The notes: a model not told the origin generated them from the sequence alone. Numbered from the stretch's first letter, positions 19,511 to 29,005 are shown. The stretch is DNA of 64,000 nucleotides from Intestinibacter bartlettii (GCF_000154445.1 NZ_DS499559.1); one strand, 5' to 3'. Made by a program: numbers and translations.

Positions 19511-22207
19511 ATGGTTAAATTAACTATAGATGGAATCCAGGTTGAAGCTGAAAAAGGTACTAGTATATTACATGCAGCTGAAAGCGTTGGAATTGAAGTC
19601 CCTACGCTTTGCTATATAAAAGATCTATTACCAGATGGTTCTTGTAGAATGTGTATGGTAGAAATAGAAAGCAGGGGTAGAACAAAAATGGAAACTGCTT
19701 GTACTGCACAAGTTGCTGAAGGGCTTGTTGTAACTACAAACAGTGAAAAAGTAAGAAATGCAAGAAGAAATATTCTTGACATGTTACTTTCAAATCATAA
19801 AACTGATTGTTTCTCTTGCCCATCAAATGGGGATTGTAAACTTCAAGAATTATGTTTTGAATACGGAATCGAAAGAACTACTTACAGTGGTGAACAAACT
19901 GAATTACCAATAGACGACTCTAATAAATTCTTCACATATAATCCAAATCTTTGTATTTTATGTCATAGATGTGTAAACACTTGTCATAAAATAGTAGGAC
20001 GTGGGGCAATAGATACTATGGAAAGAGGATTTGACTCAGCAATCGGAACTCCATTCCATATAGATTGGGCAGATACTAACTGTGAATCATGTGGTAACTG
20101 TGTTCAAGCTTGTCCAACAGGCGCTCTTACAATGAAGAGAAGAAAAAATTATCGTAAATACCAAATAGATAAAAAAGTATTAACAACTTGTCCACACTGT
20201 GCAACAGGATGTCAATATTATCTATTAGTTAAAGATAATAAAATAGTAGATGTTGAGGCTGCAGATGGCCCATCAAATAAAGGTTTATTATGTGTTAAAG
20301 GTCGTTCAGGAAGTTTTGATTTTGTTCACTCAGGGGATAGAATAAAATATCCTTTAATAAAAAATAAAGAAACAGGAGAATTTGAAAGAGCTACTTGGGA
20401 TGAAGCATTAGACTTAGTAGCAACAAAATTCTTAGATATAAAGAAAAATTATGGAACAGATGCCTTAGCTGGTTTTGCATGCTCTCGTTCAACAAATGAA
20501 GATATATATATGATGCAAAAACTAGTTCGTTGTGGATTTGGTAACAACAACGTAGACAACTGTGCTCGCGTCTGACATTCTCCATCTGTCGCAGGTCTTG
20601 CGATGACACTAGGCTCAGGAGCCATGACTAACACAATAGCAGATACAACAGGAGAATCAGATTTAATTATGCTAGTTGGATCAAATCCAGAAGAAGCGCA
20701 TCCAGTAATAGGTATGCAAATACGTCAAGCTGTACAAAGAGGATGTAAACTTATTGTAGTTGACCCTCGTGATATAGATTTGGCTAAAAAAGCAGATGTG
20801 CATATAAAATTAAAACCTGGAACAAACGTTGCATTTGCTAATGGTATAATGCATGTAATTATAGAAGAAGGACTTCAAGATTTAGATTTTATAAATTCTC
20901 GTACTGAAGGTTACGAAGAACTAAAAGAAATAGTTAAGGATTATACTCCAGAGAGAGTAGCTGAAATATGCAATATAGATCCTGATGACTTGAGAAAAGC
21001 AGCAATAATGTATGCTAAAGCTGATAAAGCACCAATTATGTACTGCTTAGGTGTTACAGAACACTCAACTGGTACAGAAGGTGTTATGTCAATGTCAAAT
21101 ATGGCAATGCTAGTTGGAAAATTAGGTAGAGAAGGTTGTGGTGTTAACCCAATACGTGGACAAAACAACGTTCAAGGTGCTTGTGATATGGGTGCTATGC
21201 CTACTGATTTCCCTGGATATCAAAAGGTTGACAATCCAGAAGTATTAGCTAAATTTGAAAATGCTTGGGGAATTAAATTAAATCCAAAACCAGGTATAAA
21301 AGCAACTGAAGTATTCCCAGCTGCTATCAAAGGTGATATAAAAGGTCTATATATCTTTGGTGAAGATCCAGTCGTAACTGATGCAGATACAAATCATATT
21401 ATTAAAGCGTTAGAAAGTTTAGATTTCTTAGTAATGAACGAATTGTTTATGACTGAAACAGCTCAATATGCTGATGTTATATTACCAGGCGTAAGTTACG
21501 CTGAAAAAGAAGGTACATTCTCTAATACAGAAAGACGTGTTCAAAGAGTACGTAAAGCTGTAGAACTAGAAGGTGAAATGAGATTAGATACTGATATATT
21601 CATCGATTTATTAAATAGAATGGGATATCCTCAACCTCATTTAACTTCTGCAGAAATAATGGATGAAGTTGCTTCATTAACTCCAAGTTTCGCAGGTATA
21701 AGCCACAAGAGACTTGATGAGGTTGGAAGTTTACAATGGCCATGTCCAAGTAAAGATCATCCAGGAACACCTATACTACATGTAGGTAAATTTGCTAGAG
21801 GATTAGGATACTTCTATCCAGCTAAATATGTTCCATCTGCAGAATTACCAGATGCTGAATATCCATATATCCTTATGACTGGTCGTATATTATATCACTA
21901 TACTACTAGAGCGATGACTGGTAGAACTCCAGAATTAATGGAAATCGCAGGAAAATCATTTATAGAAATGAATATAAAAGATGCCGATGCTCTAGGAATT
22001 AAAGATGGTGACAAAGTAAGGGTTGCATCAAGACGTGGTGAAATAGAAACTACTGCTGTTGTTGGAACTAAAGTATCTCCAGGCGAAACTTGGATGCCAT
22101 TCCACTTCCCTGATGGAAATGCCAACTGGTTGACAAACGCAGCACTTGATAAATTTGCAAAAGCACCAGAATATAAAGTATGTGCTATAAAAATTAAAAA
22201 AGCATAG
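19511..22207 (+). CDS. fdhA: Formate dehydrogenase catalytic subunit with selenocysteine (NuoG-like N-terminal fusion)
   Basis: The enzyme interconverts formate and CO2 at a molybdenum or tungsten bis-pterin site. The frame is read through an in-frame TGA at 20573-20575 as selenocysteine 355, giving 898 residues. The protein continues without shift (CARV-Sec-HSPSVAGLAM). The next gene has the same 898 residues with Cys at 355. Domains: [2Fe-2S] (residues 1-75), His-Cys3 cluster near 95-117, two [4Fe-4S] (CILCHRC, CESCGNC), then a molybdopterin oxidoreductase core starting VLTTCPHCATGC with its own [4Fe-4S], and a C-terminal molydopterin-binding domain. GAGGAGG precedes the ATG. A SECIS hairpin follows the TGA. 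Confidence 0.95.
20573..20608 (+). promoter_or_regulatory. SECIS element and Sec-UGA of fdhA
   Basis: TGA at 20573-20575 is followed by a hairpin at 20587-20608: TGT and CGCA pair with TGCG and ACA, with an internal bulge, and the apical loop is GGTCT (20594-20598). The first loop G is 19 nt after the TGA. GGTCT is the SelB-binding loop of Escherichia coli fdhF SECIS. Spacing equals that of the second SECIS in this window. Confidence 0.88.
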
Positions 22208-22344
22208 AGTTTGAATCAGTATAAAGTATGTTATAGATATCTTTTGAAGAAGTAACGTATCCTTAAACATTAGTTAATTACATTAGAAACATGATGTAAA
22301 TAGAAGGCACTCGATTAAAATTTATATAAACTAAATTATTAATA

Positions 22345-22377
22345 GAAAGTACCATAGCTCGGTACTGTGGTACTTTC
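22345..22377 (+). repeat. hairpin between the two formate dehydrogenase genes
   Basis: GAAAGTACCA (22345-22354) pairs with TGGTACTTTC (22368-22377). No T-run follows. It may be a processing or mRNA-stability site, or a weak terminator that lowers expression of the Cys copy relative to the Sec copy. Confidence 0.5.
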
Positions 22378-22422
22378 CCTAAAATATAATTTCAGTTTTT
22401 ATATGAATAAGGGGGAAATAAG

Positions 22423-25119
22423 ATGGTACGTTTAACTATAGATGGAAAAGTCGTAGAAGCTAAAAAGGGAACATCTATTTTACATGCCGCAGAATCTGTT
22501 GGCATTAAAATACCTACTTTATGCTATATAAAAGATTTACTACCAGACGGTTCTTGTAGAATGTGTATGGTAGAAATCGAAAACAGAGGAAGAACAAAAA
22601 TGGAAACTGCTTGTACTGCACAAGTTGCTGAAGGACTTGTTGTAACTACAAACAGTGAAAAAGTAAGAAATGCAAGAAGAAATGTTTTAGATATGCTTTT
22701 ATCAAATCATAAAACTGATTGCTTCTCTTGTAGAGCAAATGGAGATTGTAAACTTCAAGATTTATGTTATGAATATGGCGTAGCAAAAACAACTTATGAA
22801 GGAGAACAAACTGATTTACCTATAGATGATAGTAATCCATTCTTCACATACAATCCAAACCTTTGTATTTTATGCCATAGATGTGTGAATACTTGCCACA
22901 AAATAGTAGGACGTGGAGCAATAGATACTATGGAAAGAGGATTTGATTCAACAATCGGAACTCCATTCCATGTAGACTGGATAGATACTACTTGTGAATC
23001 ATGCGGTAACTGTGTTCAAGCTTGTCCAACAGGTGCCCTTACAATGAAGAGAAGAAAAGAATATCGTCCATATCAAGTAGACAAAAAAGTTTTAACAACT
23101 TGTCCACACTGTGCTACAGGATGCCAATATTATTTAGTTGTAAAAGACAATAAAATAGTAGATGTTGAGGCTGCAAACGGAGCATCAAATAAAGGTTTAT
23201 TATGTGTTAAAGGACGTTCAGGATGTTTTGACTTTGTTCATTCTCCAGATAGAATAAAATATCCTTTAATCAAAAATCATGAAACAGGAGAATTTGAAAG
23301 AGCTACTTGGGATGAAGCATTAGATTTAGTAGCATCAAAATTCTTAGAAATAAAAAGAAAATATGGTTCTGACGCATTAGCAGGATTTGCTTGCTCTCGT
23401 TCACCAAATGAAGACTGCTACATGATGCAAAAATTAGTACGTTGTGCATTTGGAACAAATAACGTAGACAACTGTGCTCGTGTTTGCCACTCTGCATCAG
23501 TTGCTGGTCTAGCTATGACTTTAGGTTCAGGAGCTATGACTAATCCAATAGAAGATATAACTAAAAATCCAGATGTTATAATGTTAGTTGGATCTAACCC
23601 AGAAGAAGCACATCCAGTTATAGGTATGCAAATTCGTCAAGCTGTACAAAGAGGATGCAAACTTATAGTAGTTGACCCTCGTGATATAGATTTAGCTAAA
23701 AAAGCTGATATACACTTAAAATTAAGACCAGGTACAAATGTAGCATTTGCTAATGGTATAATGCACATAATCATAGAAGAAGGACTTCAAGATATGGACT
23801 TCATCAATGAACGTACTGAAGGTTATGAAAAAATAAAAGAAATAGTAAAAGACTACACTCCAGAAAAAGTTGCAAAAATCTGTCATATAGATGCAGAAGA
23901 TTTAAGAAAAGCTGCTATAATGTACGCTAAAGCTGACATGGCTCCAATAATCTATTGCCTAGGTGTAACAGAACATTCAACTGGTACTGAAGGTGTTATG
24001 TCAATGTCAAATATGGCATTATTGGTTGGTAAATTAGGTAGACCAGGTTGTGGTGTTAACCCACTTCGTGGACAAAACAACGTACAAGGTGCTTGTGACA
24101 TGGGTGCATTACCAGGAGATTTCCCAGGATACCAAAAAGTTGCTAATCCAGAAGTATTAGCTAAATTTGAAAAAGCTTGGGGAACTAAATTAAATCCTAA
24201 CCCAGGAACTCATGCAACAGATATATTCCCTGCCGCAATAAGAGGCGACGTAAAAGGACTTTATATATTTGGTGAAGACCCTGTTGTAACTGACCCTGAT
24301 ACTCACCACGTTATAAAAGCATTAGAAAGTTTAGATTTCTTCGTAATGAACGAATTATTTATGACAGAAACTGCTCAATATGCTGATGTTATATTACCAG
24401 GTGTAAGTTATGCTGAAAAAGAAGGTACATTCTCTAATACAGAAAGACGTGTTCAAAGGGTACGTAAAGCTGTAGAATTAGAAGGTGAAATGAGATTAGA
24501 TACTGATATATTCACAGATATAATGAATAGAATGGGATATCCTCAACCACACTTAACTTCAGCAGAAATCATGGATGAAATCGCATCTGTAACTCCAAGT
24601 TTTGCTGGTATAAGCCACGAAAGACTTGATAAAGAAGGCGGAATACAATGGCCATGTACTTCTAAAGATCATCCAGGAACTCCAATAATGCACGTTGGTA
24701 AATTTACAAGAGGATTAGGTTGGTTCTATCCAGCTGAATACGTTCCATCTGCTGAATTACCAGATGATGAATATCCAACTATATTAATGACAGGACGTAT
24801 ACTATATCATTACACAACTAGAGCGATGACTGGTAGAACGCCTGGATTAATGCAAATAGCTGGTAAGTCATTTATAGAAATGAATATAGAAGATGCAGAA
24901 GCTATAGGAATCAAAGATGGGGATAGAGTAAAAGTTTCTTCAAGACGTGGGGAAATCGAAACTACTGCTCGTGTTGGAACAAAAGTATCTCCAGGTGAAA
25001 CTTGGATGCCATTCCACTTCCCAGATGGAAATGCAAACTGGTTAACAAACGCAGCACTTGATAAATATGCAAGAATACCAGAATATAAAGTTTGTGCTGT
25101 TAAAGTGGAAAAAGCTTAA
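22423..25119 (+). CDS. Formate dehydrogenase catalytic subunit, cysteine form (tandem paralogue)
   Basis: A second full-length catalytic subunit of exactly 898 residues, with the same domain order as the gene upstream: [2Fe-2S], His-Cys3, two [4Fe-4S] (CILCHRC, CESCGNC), molybdopterin core from VLTTCPHCATGC. Long stretches are identical to the first copy (for example KDLLPDGSCRMCMVEIE). At residue 355 (23485-23487) it has TGC, Cys, where the first has Sec. Cys formate dehydrogenases are active but usually slower. Its own site GGGGGAAATAAG precedes the ATG. It could serve when selenium is scarce; that is inference. Confidence 0.94.
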   Translation: MVRLTIDGKVVEAKKGTSILHAAESVGIKIPTLCYIKDLLPDGSCRMCMVEIENRGRTKMETACTAQVAEGLVVTTNSEKVRNARRNVLDMLLSNHKTDCFSCRANGDCKLQDLCYEYGVAKTTYEGEQTDLPIDDSNPFFTYNPNLCILCHRCVNTCHKIVGRGAIDTMERGFDSTIGTPFHVDWIDTTCESCGNCVQACPTGALTMKRRKEYRPYQVDKKVLTTCPHCATGCQYYLVVKDNKIVDVEAANGASNKGLLCVKGRSGCFDFVHSPDRIKYPLIKNHETGEFERATWDEALDLVASKFLEIKRKYGSDALAGFACSRSPNEDCYMMQKLVRCAFGTNNVDNCARVCHSASVAGLAMTLGSGAMTNPIEDITKNPDVIMLVGSNPEEAHPVIGMQIRQAVQRGCKLIVVDPRDIDLAKKADIHLKLRPGTNVAFANGIMHIIIEEGLQDMDFINERTEGYEKIKEIVKDYTPEKVAKICHIDAEDLRKAAIMYAKADMAPIIYCLGVTEHSTGTEGVMSMSNMALLVGKLGRPGCGVNPLRGQNNVQGACDMGALPGDFPGYQKVANPEVLAKFEKAWGTKLNPNPGTHATDIFPAAIRGDVKGLYIFGEDPVVTDPDTHHVIKALESLDFFVMNELFMTETAQYADVILPGVSYAEKEGTFSNTERRVQRVRKAVELEGEMRLDTDIFTDIMNRMGYPQPHLTSAEIMDEIASVTPSFAGISHERLDKEGGIQWPCTSKDHPGTPIMHVGKFTRGLGWFYPAEYVPSAELPDDEYPTILMTGRILYHYTTRAMTGRTPGLMQIAGKSFIEMNIEDAEAIGIKDGDRVKVSSRRGEIETTARVGTKVSPGETWMPFHFPDGNANWLTNAALDKYARIPEYKVCAVKVEKA

Positions 25120-25196
25120 TATAAAATATAGATAATTAAAGACTAAGAAGATAGTATAGAGATTAATAAATATTAGAACAGAATATATAAATAGGT

Positions 25197-25234
25197 GCCA
25201 GTGCCTAATGAATTAACATAGGCACTGGCTTTTT
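25197..25234 (+). terminator. intrinsic terminator of the formate dehydrogenase operon
   Basis: GCCAGTGCCTA (25197-25207) pairs perfectly with TAGGCACTGGC (25219-25229), then TTTTT. An 11-bp GC-rich stem in AT-rich DNA makes this one of the clearest terminators in the window. Confidence 0.92.
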
Positions 25235-25258
25235 AGTAATGAAAAAATACATTAGTTA

Positions 25259-25267
25259 TGCTAGAAT
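25259..25267 (+). promoter_or_regulatory. extended -10 element before mobA
   Basis: TGCTAGAAT fits the TGn-extended -10 with one mismatch to TATAAT. It lies between the preceding terminator and mobA, where a promoter is required. Confidence 0.35.
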
Positions 25268-25302
25268 TAATTTAAAGTATCGAATAGACAGAGGTGGTAG
25301 TT

Positions 25303-25908
25303 TTGGATATAGGGGCTCTAATACTTATGGGTGGAAAAAATAGTAGAATGAATGGAAACGTCAAAGGGCTACTGAAAATAAAAAACAGTACATTTCTAGA
25401 AAAAATTCAAGAAACCTTAAATGATTTTTCTAGCATATATTTATCTATAAATGACAAATTCTCTAAAGAACAAAAACAAAACTTCGAAAATATGGGATTC
25501 AAAATAATAGAAGATATTTATAAAGAGATCGGTCCATTGGGTGGGATATATTCTTCATTGTTAAATTGTAAAGAAGAATATCTTTTTATAACAGCATGTG
25601 ATATGCCTTTTATTACAAAAAATAGTATAGAAGTTCTGTGTAATAAAGTTGATAAAAATACAGATGGCGTAGTTTTTTACGATAAAAATAATAAACTGTA
25701 TCCTCTAGGAGCTATATATTCAAAAAATGTACTTCCAATTATAGAGGAAATGATAGAGAAGAAATATTATAAGTTGAGCTATTTAATAGAAAAGAGCAAC
25801 TTTGTCAAAATAAATATAGAAAAAACTGATATACCCTTAAAGGTATTAAGTAATATAAACACACTTCAAGAATATGATTTATTTATAAATAATGAATCTC
25901 TATTCTAG
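25303..25908 (+). CDS. mobA: Molybdenum cofactor guanylyltransferase MobA
   Basis: MobA adds GMP to Mo-molybdopterin to make the guanine dinucleotide cofactor that formate dehydrogenases use. The N-terminal nucleotide-binding motif is LILMGGKNSRM, close to the family LAGGxSxRMG, followed by KGLLKI. ACDMPF is the metal-binding Asp motif. About 201 residues is normal. The start is uncertain: TTG at 25303 lies 5 bases after AGGTGG, while the GTG at 25294 has no ribosome binding site. It stands alone between a terminator and the Moco riboswitch of the next operon. Confidence 0.85.
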   Translation: MDIGALILMGGKNSRMNGNVKGLLKIKNSTFLEKIQETLNDFSSIYLSINDKFSKEQKQNFENMGFKIIEDIYKEIGPLGGIYSSLLNCKEEYLFITACDMPFITKNSIEVLCNKVDKNTDGVVFYDKNNKLYPLGAIYSKNVLPIIEEMIEKKYYKLSYLIEKSNFVKINIEKTDIPLKVLSNINTLQEYDLFINNESLF

Positions 25909-25990
25909 ATAACTTTTAATGAAGTATATACTTTAAAACAAAATTATAAAAATTATATCCATAATTTTTGAAGGAATTTGATTAAAATTA

Positions 25991-26112
25991 AATATTCTCC
26001 GAGCAAAAGTATCTAAGGCAGAGCTATGATACTGCGCCAAGTAATATATAAATTACTTCAGGTTATGATGGAAACGTTATAGCCATCCGTTATTTGAGAA
26101 GGAGAAAATATA
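25991..26112 (+). promoter_or_regulatory. Moco (molybdenum/tungsten cofactor) riboswitch candidate 2
   Basis: Conserved blocks are shared with copy 1 at 16020. Stems seen: a closing stem AATATTCTCC (25991-26000) with GGAGAA-A-ATAT (26101-26111, with a bulge); GTATC/GATAC; AAGTAAT/ATTACTT; GGTTAT/ATAGCC, which differs from copy 1 by a compensated pair. It lies between mobA and moeA, at the head of the Moco operon. The 3' side of the closing stem (26103-26112, AGAAAATATA) is perfectly complementary to TATATTTTCT at 26139-26148 inside the terminator stem. That gives an aptamer-or-antiterminator switch, expected to turn the operon off when cofactor is bound. Confidence 0.75.
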
Positions 26113-26136
26113 AGGGGTAGAAGGATACCTTTATTA

Positions 26137-26182
26137 GCTATATTTTCTATTTTTAAATAATAGATTATATAGCATTTTTTTT
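26137..26182 (+). terminator. riboswitch-controlled terminator before moeA
   Basis: GCTATAT (26137-26143) pairs with ATATAGC (26167-26173), followed by ATTTTTTTT. It ends directly at the AGGAGG of moeA (26183-26188). Its 5' arm overlaps the antiterminator partner at 26139-26148. Confidence 0.8.
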
Positions 26183-26197
26183 AGGAGGAAATAGGAT

Positions 26198-27403
26198 ATG
26201 GTAGGTATAGAACTTGAATTAGCGATAAATTTGATTTGTGATTCTGTTGAAAGTATAAGTGATATAGAAGAAGTTAGTATAGAGGAAGCTAGGGACAGAA
26301 TTATAGGGGAAGATATAATTGCTCCTATTAATCAACCTCCATTTGATCGCTCTCCATTAGATGGCTATGCTTTAAGAGCAGAGGACATTATAGGTGCTAG
26401 CAAAGAAAATCCTGTAAAGCTAAAAGTTGTAGATGAAGTTTTTGCTGGGGGGTATACTCATAGAAACATAGGAAAACAGGAAGCTGTCAGAATAATGACA
26501 GGGGCTAAAATACCAACAGGATGTGACTGTGTAATTAGACAGGAATCTACTGATTATGGAATGGAAAAAGTAGAGATTTATGAAGAAGTAAAACACCATC
26601 AAAATTACTGTTTTGAAGGTGAAGATATTAAAAAAGGAAGTAAATTAATTGAAATAGGAGAAAAACTTAGCCATGTTCACATAGGAATAATAGCATCTAT
26701 GGGATATGAAAAAGTTAAAGTACTAAGAAAAACAAAAGTAGCTTTAATAAGCACTGGTGATGAAGTTATTTGTGGAGGAATACCTCTAACAGAAGGAAAA
26801 ATTTACGATAGCAATAGAAGAATGATTGCAGCCAGATTAGAAGAGTTAGGATGTGATGTAGTTCTTGCTGAAGTAATGGGTGATGATGAAAATTTAATCG
26901 CAAATGAAATTAAAAATATAATGAATGATGTAGATGTGGTGTTTACTACAGGTGGAGTTTCTGTAGGAAAAAAAGATATAATGCATCAAGTTATACAAAT
27001 TTTACATGCTAAAAGAATTTTCTGGAGAGTAAATATGAAACCAGGAACACCTGCTATATATGCAGTTTATGAAAATAAACCATTGCTTTGTTTATCAGGA
27101 AATCCATTTGCCGCAATCGCAACATTTGAATTAATGGGAAAACAGCTATTATACAAATTAGGGCAAGACCCAGGTTTGAGAGAAGTAAGAAAAGAAGCAA
27201 TATTACAAGATGAATTTTTAAAAGAAAGCAGAGGCAGAAGATTAATAAGAGCTATTTATGATGAAGGAAGAGTTTATCTTCCAAAAGGAGGACATTCATC
27301 AGGAATACTTGGTTCAATGGTAGGTTGTAACTGCTTAATAGATATAAAACCAGGAACACCAAAACTAGATAAAGGTGAAAAAGTAGAAGTTGTCCTTTTA
27401 TAG
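26198..27403 (+). CDS. moeA: Molybdopterin molybdenumtransferase MoeA
   Basis: MoeA inserts molybdate (or tungstate) into adenylated molybdopterin. Family features: PPFDRSPLDGYALRAED near residues 46-62, MTGAKIPTGCD, the GDEV and TTGGVSVGKKD nucleotide/pterin-binding motifs, and KPGTPAIYA with LSGNPFAA. Length of 401 residues matches MoeA. It is the first gene of the riboswitch-controlled operon, with AGGAGG 9 bases before the ATG. Confidence 0.95.
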   Translation: MVGIELELAINLICDSVESISDIEEVSIEEARDRIIGEDIIAPINQPPFDRSPLDGYALRAEDIIGASKENPVKLKVVDEVFAGGYTHRNIGKQEAVRIMTGAKIPTGCDCVIRQESTDYGMEKVEIYEEVKHHQNYCFEGEDIKKGSKLIEIGEKLSHVHIGIIASMGYEKVKVLRKTKVALISTGDEVICGGIPLTEGKIYDSNRRMIAARLEELGCDVVLAEVMGDDENLIANEIKNIMNDVDVVFTTGGVSVGKKDIMHQVIQILHAKRIFWRVNMKPGTPAIYAVYENKPLLCLSGNPFAAIATFELMGKQLLYKLGQDPGLREVRKEAILQDEFLKESRGRRLIRAIYDEGRVYLPKGGHSSGILGSMVGCNCLIDIKPGTPKLDKGEKVEVVLL

Positions 27404-27430
27404 GTGTTATAAGGGGAGTATTATTAAATT

Positions 27431-27958
27431 ATGAAAAAAAATAATATAAAAAAACAATCGATCGTTGTTATATGTGGCGTTAAAAATTCAGGAAAAACAA
27501 CTTTAATAACTAAATTAATACCCAAGTTTACGAGTTTAGGATATAAAGTAGCCACAATAAAACACGATGGTCATGATTTTGATGCTGATGTAGAAGGAAC
27601 TGATTCTTATAAACATAAACAAGCAGGAGCATATGGGACTGCTGTGTTTTCAAAAAACAAGTTTATGGTAGTTAAAGAGCAAAAAGAAACAGATGAATTT
27701 GAACTGATAAATTTATTTCCAGAAGCAGATCTAATTTTTTTAGAAGGATTTAAACATTCAAATTATCCTAAAATTGAAATAGTAAGAAAGGGTAACTCAT
27801 ACGAATCTGTTTGTAACAAAGAAAACTTAATTGCAATTGCATCAGATATAGATATAGAAAACAATATAAAAAATTTAAATATAGATAAGAAAATAATTGA
27901 TCTAAATAATATAGATAAAATTGTTGAGAAAATAATTCAGTATATTGAAGTGAAATAG
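27431..27958 (+). CDS. mobB: Molybdopterin-guanine dinucleotide biosynthesis adapter MobB
   Basis: A P-loop GTPase-like protein that assists MobA. Walker A GVKNSGKTTL lies near residues 16-25; TIKHDGHDFD and DLIFLEGFKHSNYPKIE are typical MobB motifs. Length of 175 residues fits. It sits between moeA and the moeA-like gene, 27 bases after moeA, in the same operon. A GTG-less ATG start with GGGGAG upstream is clear. Confidence 0.93.
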   Translation: MKKNNIKKQSIVVICGVKNSGKTTLITKLIPKFTSLGYKVATIKHDGHDFDADVEGTDSYKHKQAGAYGTAVFSKNKFMVVKEQKETDEFELINLFPEADLIFLEGFKHSNYPKIEIVRKGNSYESVCNKENLIAIASDIDIENNIKNLNIDKKIIDLNNIDKIVEKIIQYIEVK

Positions 27959-27970
27959 GAGATGATTTTT

Positions 27971-29005
27971 ATGAAATGTGTTAAGACTCAAGATGCAGTA
28001 GGGCATGTTCTTTGCCATGATATTACTCAGATTATAAAGGATGTAAAAAAGGGAACAGCCTTTAGAAAAGGACATATAGTAACAGAAGAAGATATTCCTG
28101 TTTTACTATCATTAGGAAAAGATAATCTTTATATATGGGAAAAAACTGAAGGGATACTTCATGAAAATGAAGCAGCTGAATATCTAAGAGATATATGTAT
28201 GAATGAAAATATGATTCAATCTGAGGTAAAAGAAGGAAAAATAGAATTAATAGCAGAGATAGATGGGCTTTTAAAAATAGATGTAGATAAATTAAGAGCA
28301 GTAAATAGTTTAGGCGAAATGATGATAGCAACTAGACACACAAATACAACTGTTAAAAAAGGTGACAAACTTGTTGGAACAAGAATAATACCACTTTTAA
28401 TAGAACAAGAAAAAATGGAAAAAGCAAAAGAGGTTGCTGGAGATAGACCAATATTATCATTAATACCTTTTAAAAAGAAAAAAGTAGGGATAGTAACAAC
28501 AGGAAATGAAGTATTCTATGGAAGAATAAAAGATACTTTTGGACCAGTTGTTGCAGAAAAAGTTAAAGAATTTGGTGCTGATGTAATCGGACAAACAATA
28601 GTAAATGATGATATGGAAAAAATAACAAAGGCAGTTGAAGAATTTATAGAACAAGGTGCAGATATGGTATTATGCACAGGTGGTATGAGTGTTGATCCAG
28701 ATGATAAAACTCCAGGAGCAATAAAAAATACAGGAGCTAGAATAGTTTCCTACGGTGCTCCAGTTCTTCCAGGAGCAATGATGTTACTTGCTTATTATGA
28801 AAAAGATGGAAGGGAATTGCCAATAGTAGGTTTACCAGGATGTGTAATGTACGCTAAGAGAACAGTATTTGATTTAGTATTACCAAGACTTATGGCTGAT
28901 GATATGGTTACAAGCGATGATTTAGCAGGATTAGGATTAGGCGGATTATGCTTAAGTTGTGATATATGTACATTCCCTAACTGTGGATTCGGAAAGGGTG
29001 TATAA
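27971..29005 (+). CDS. MoeA-like molybdopterin-binding protein with Cys-rich C-terminus
   Basis: A second molybdopterin-binding protein of 345 residues, related to but distinct from MoeA. The pterin-binding fold is seen in VGIVTTGNEVFYGRI and MVLCTGGMSVDPDDKTPGAI. It ends with GGLCLSCDICTFPNCGFGKG, four cysteines spaced CxxCxxCxxxxC, suggesting a metal or Fe-S site. It may act in a step of cofactor sorting or insertion; the function is unknown to me. I chose the ATG at 27971, 9 bases after AGGAG, over that at 27962. moaC starts at the next base pair after its stop. Confidence 0.8.
   Translation: MKCVKTQDAVGHVLCHDITQIIKDVKKGTAFRKGHIVTEEDIPVLLSLGKDNLYIWEKTEGILHENEAAEYLRDICMNENMIQSEVKEGKIELIAEIDGLLKIDVDKLRAVNSLGEMMIATRHTNTTVKKGDKLVGTRIIPLLIEQEKMEKAKEVAGDRPILSLIPFKKKKVGIVTTGNEVFYGRIKDTFGPVVAEKVKEFGADVIGQTIVNDDMEKITKAVEEFIEQGADMVLCTGGMSVDPDDKTPGAIKNTGARIVSYGAPVLPGAMMLLAYYEKDGRELPIVGLPGCVMYAKRTVFDLVLPRLMADDMVTSDDLAGLGLGGLCLSCDICTFPNCGFGKGV

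Noticed and set aside
20573..20605. Stop codon splitting a formate dehydrogenase gene into two (possible pseudogene)
   Set aside because: The TGA is at the known Sec position, the frame continues without shift, a SECIS hairpin follows, and tRNA-Sec, selA, selB and selD are in the window.
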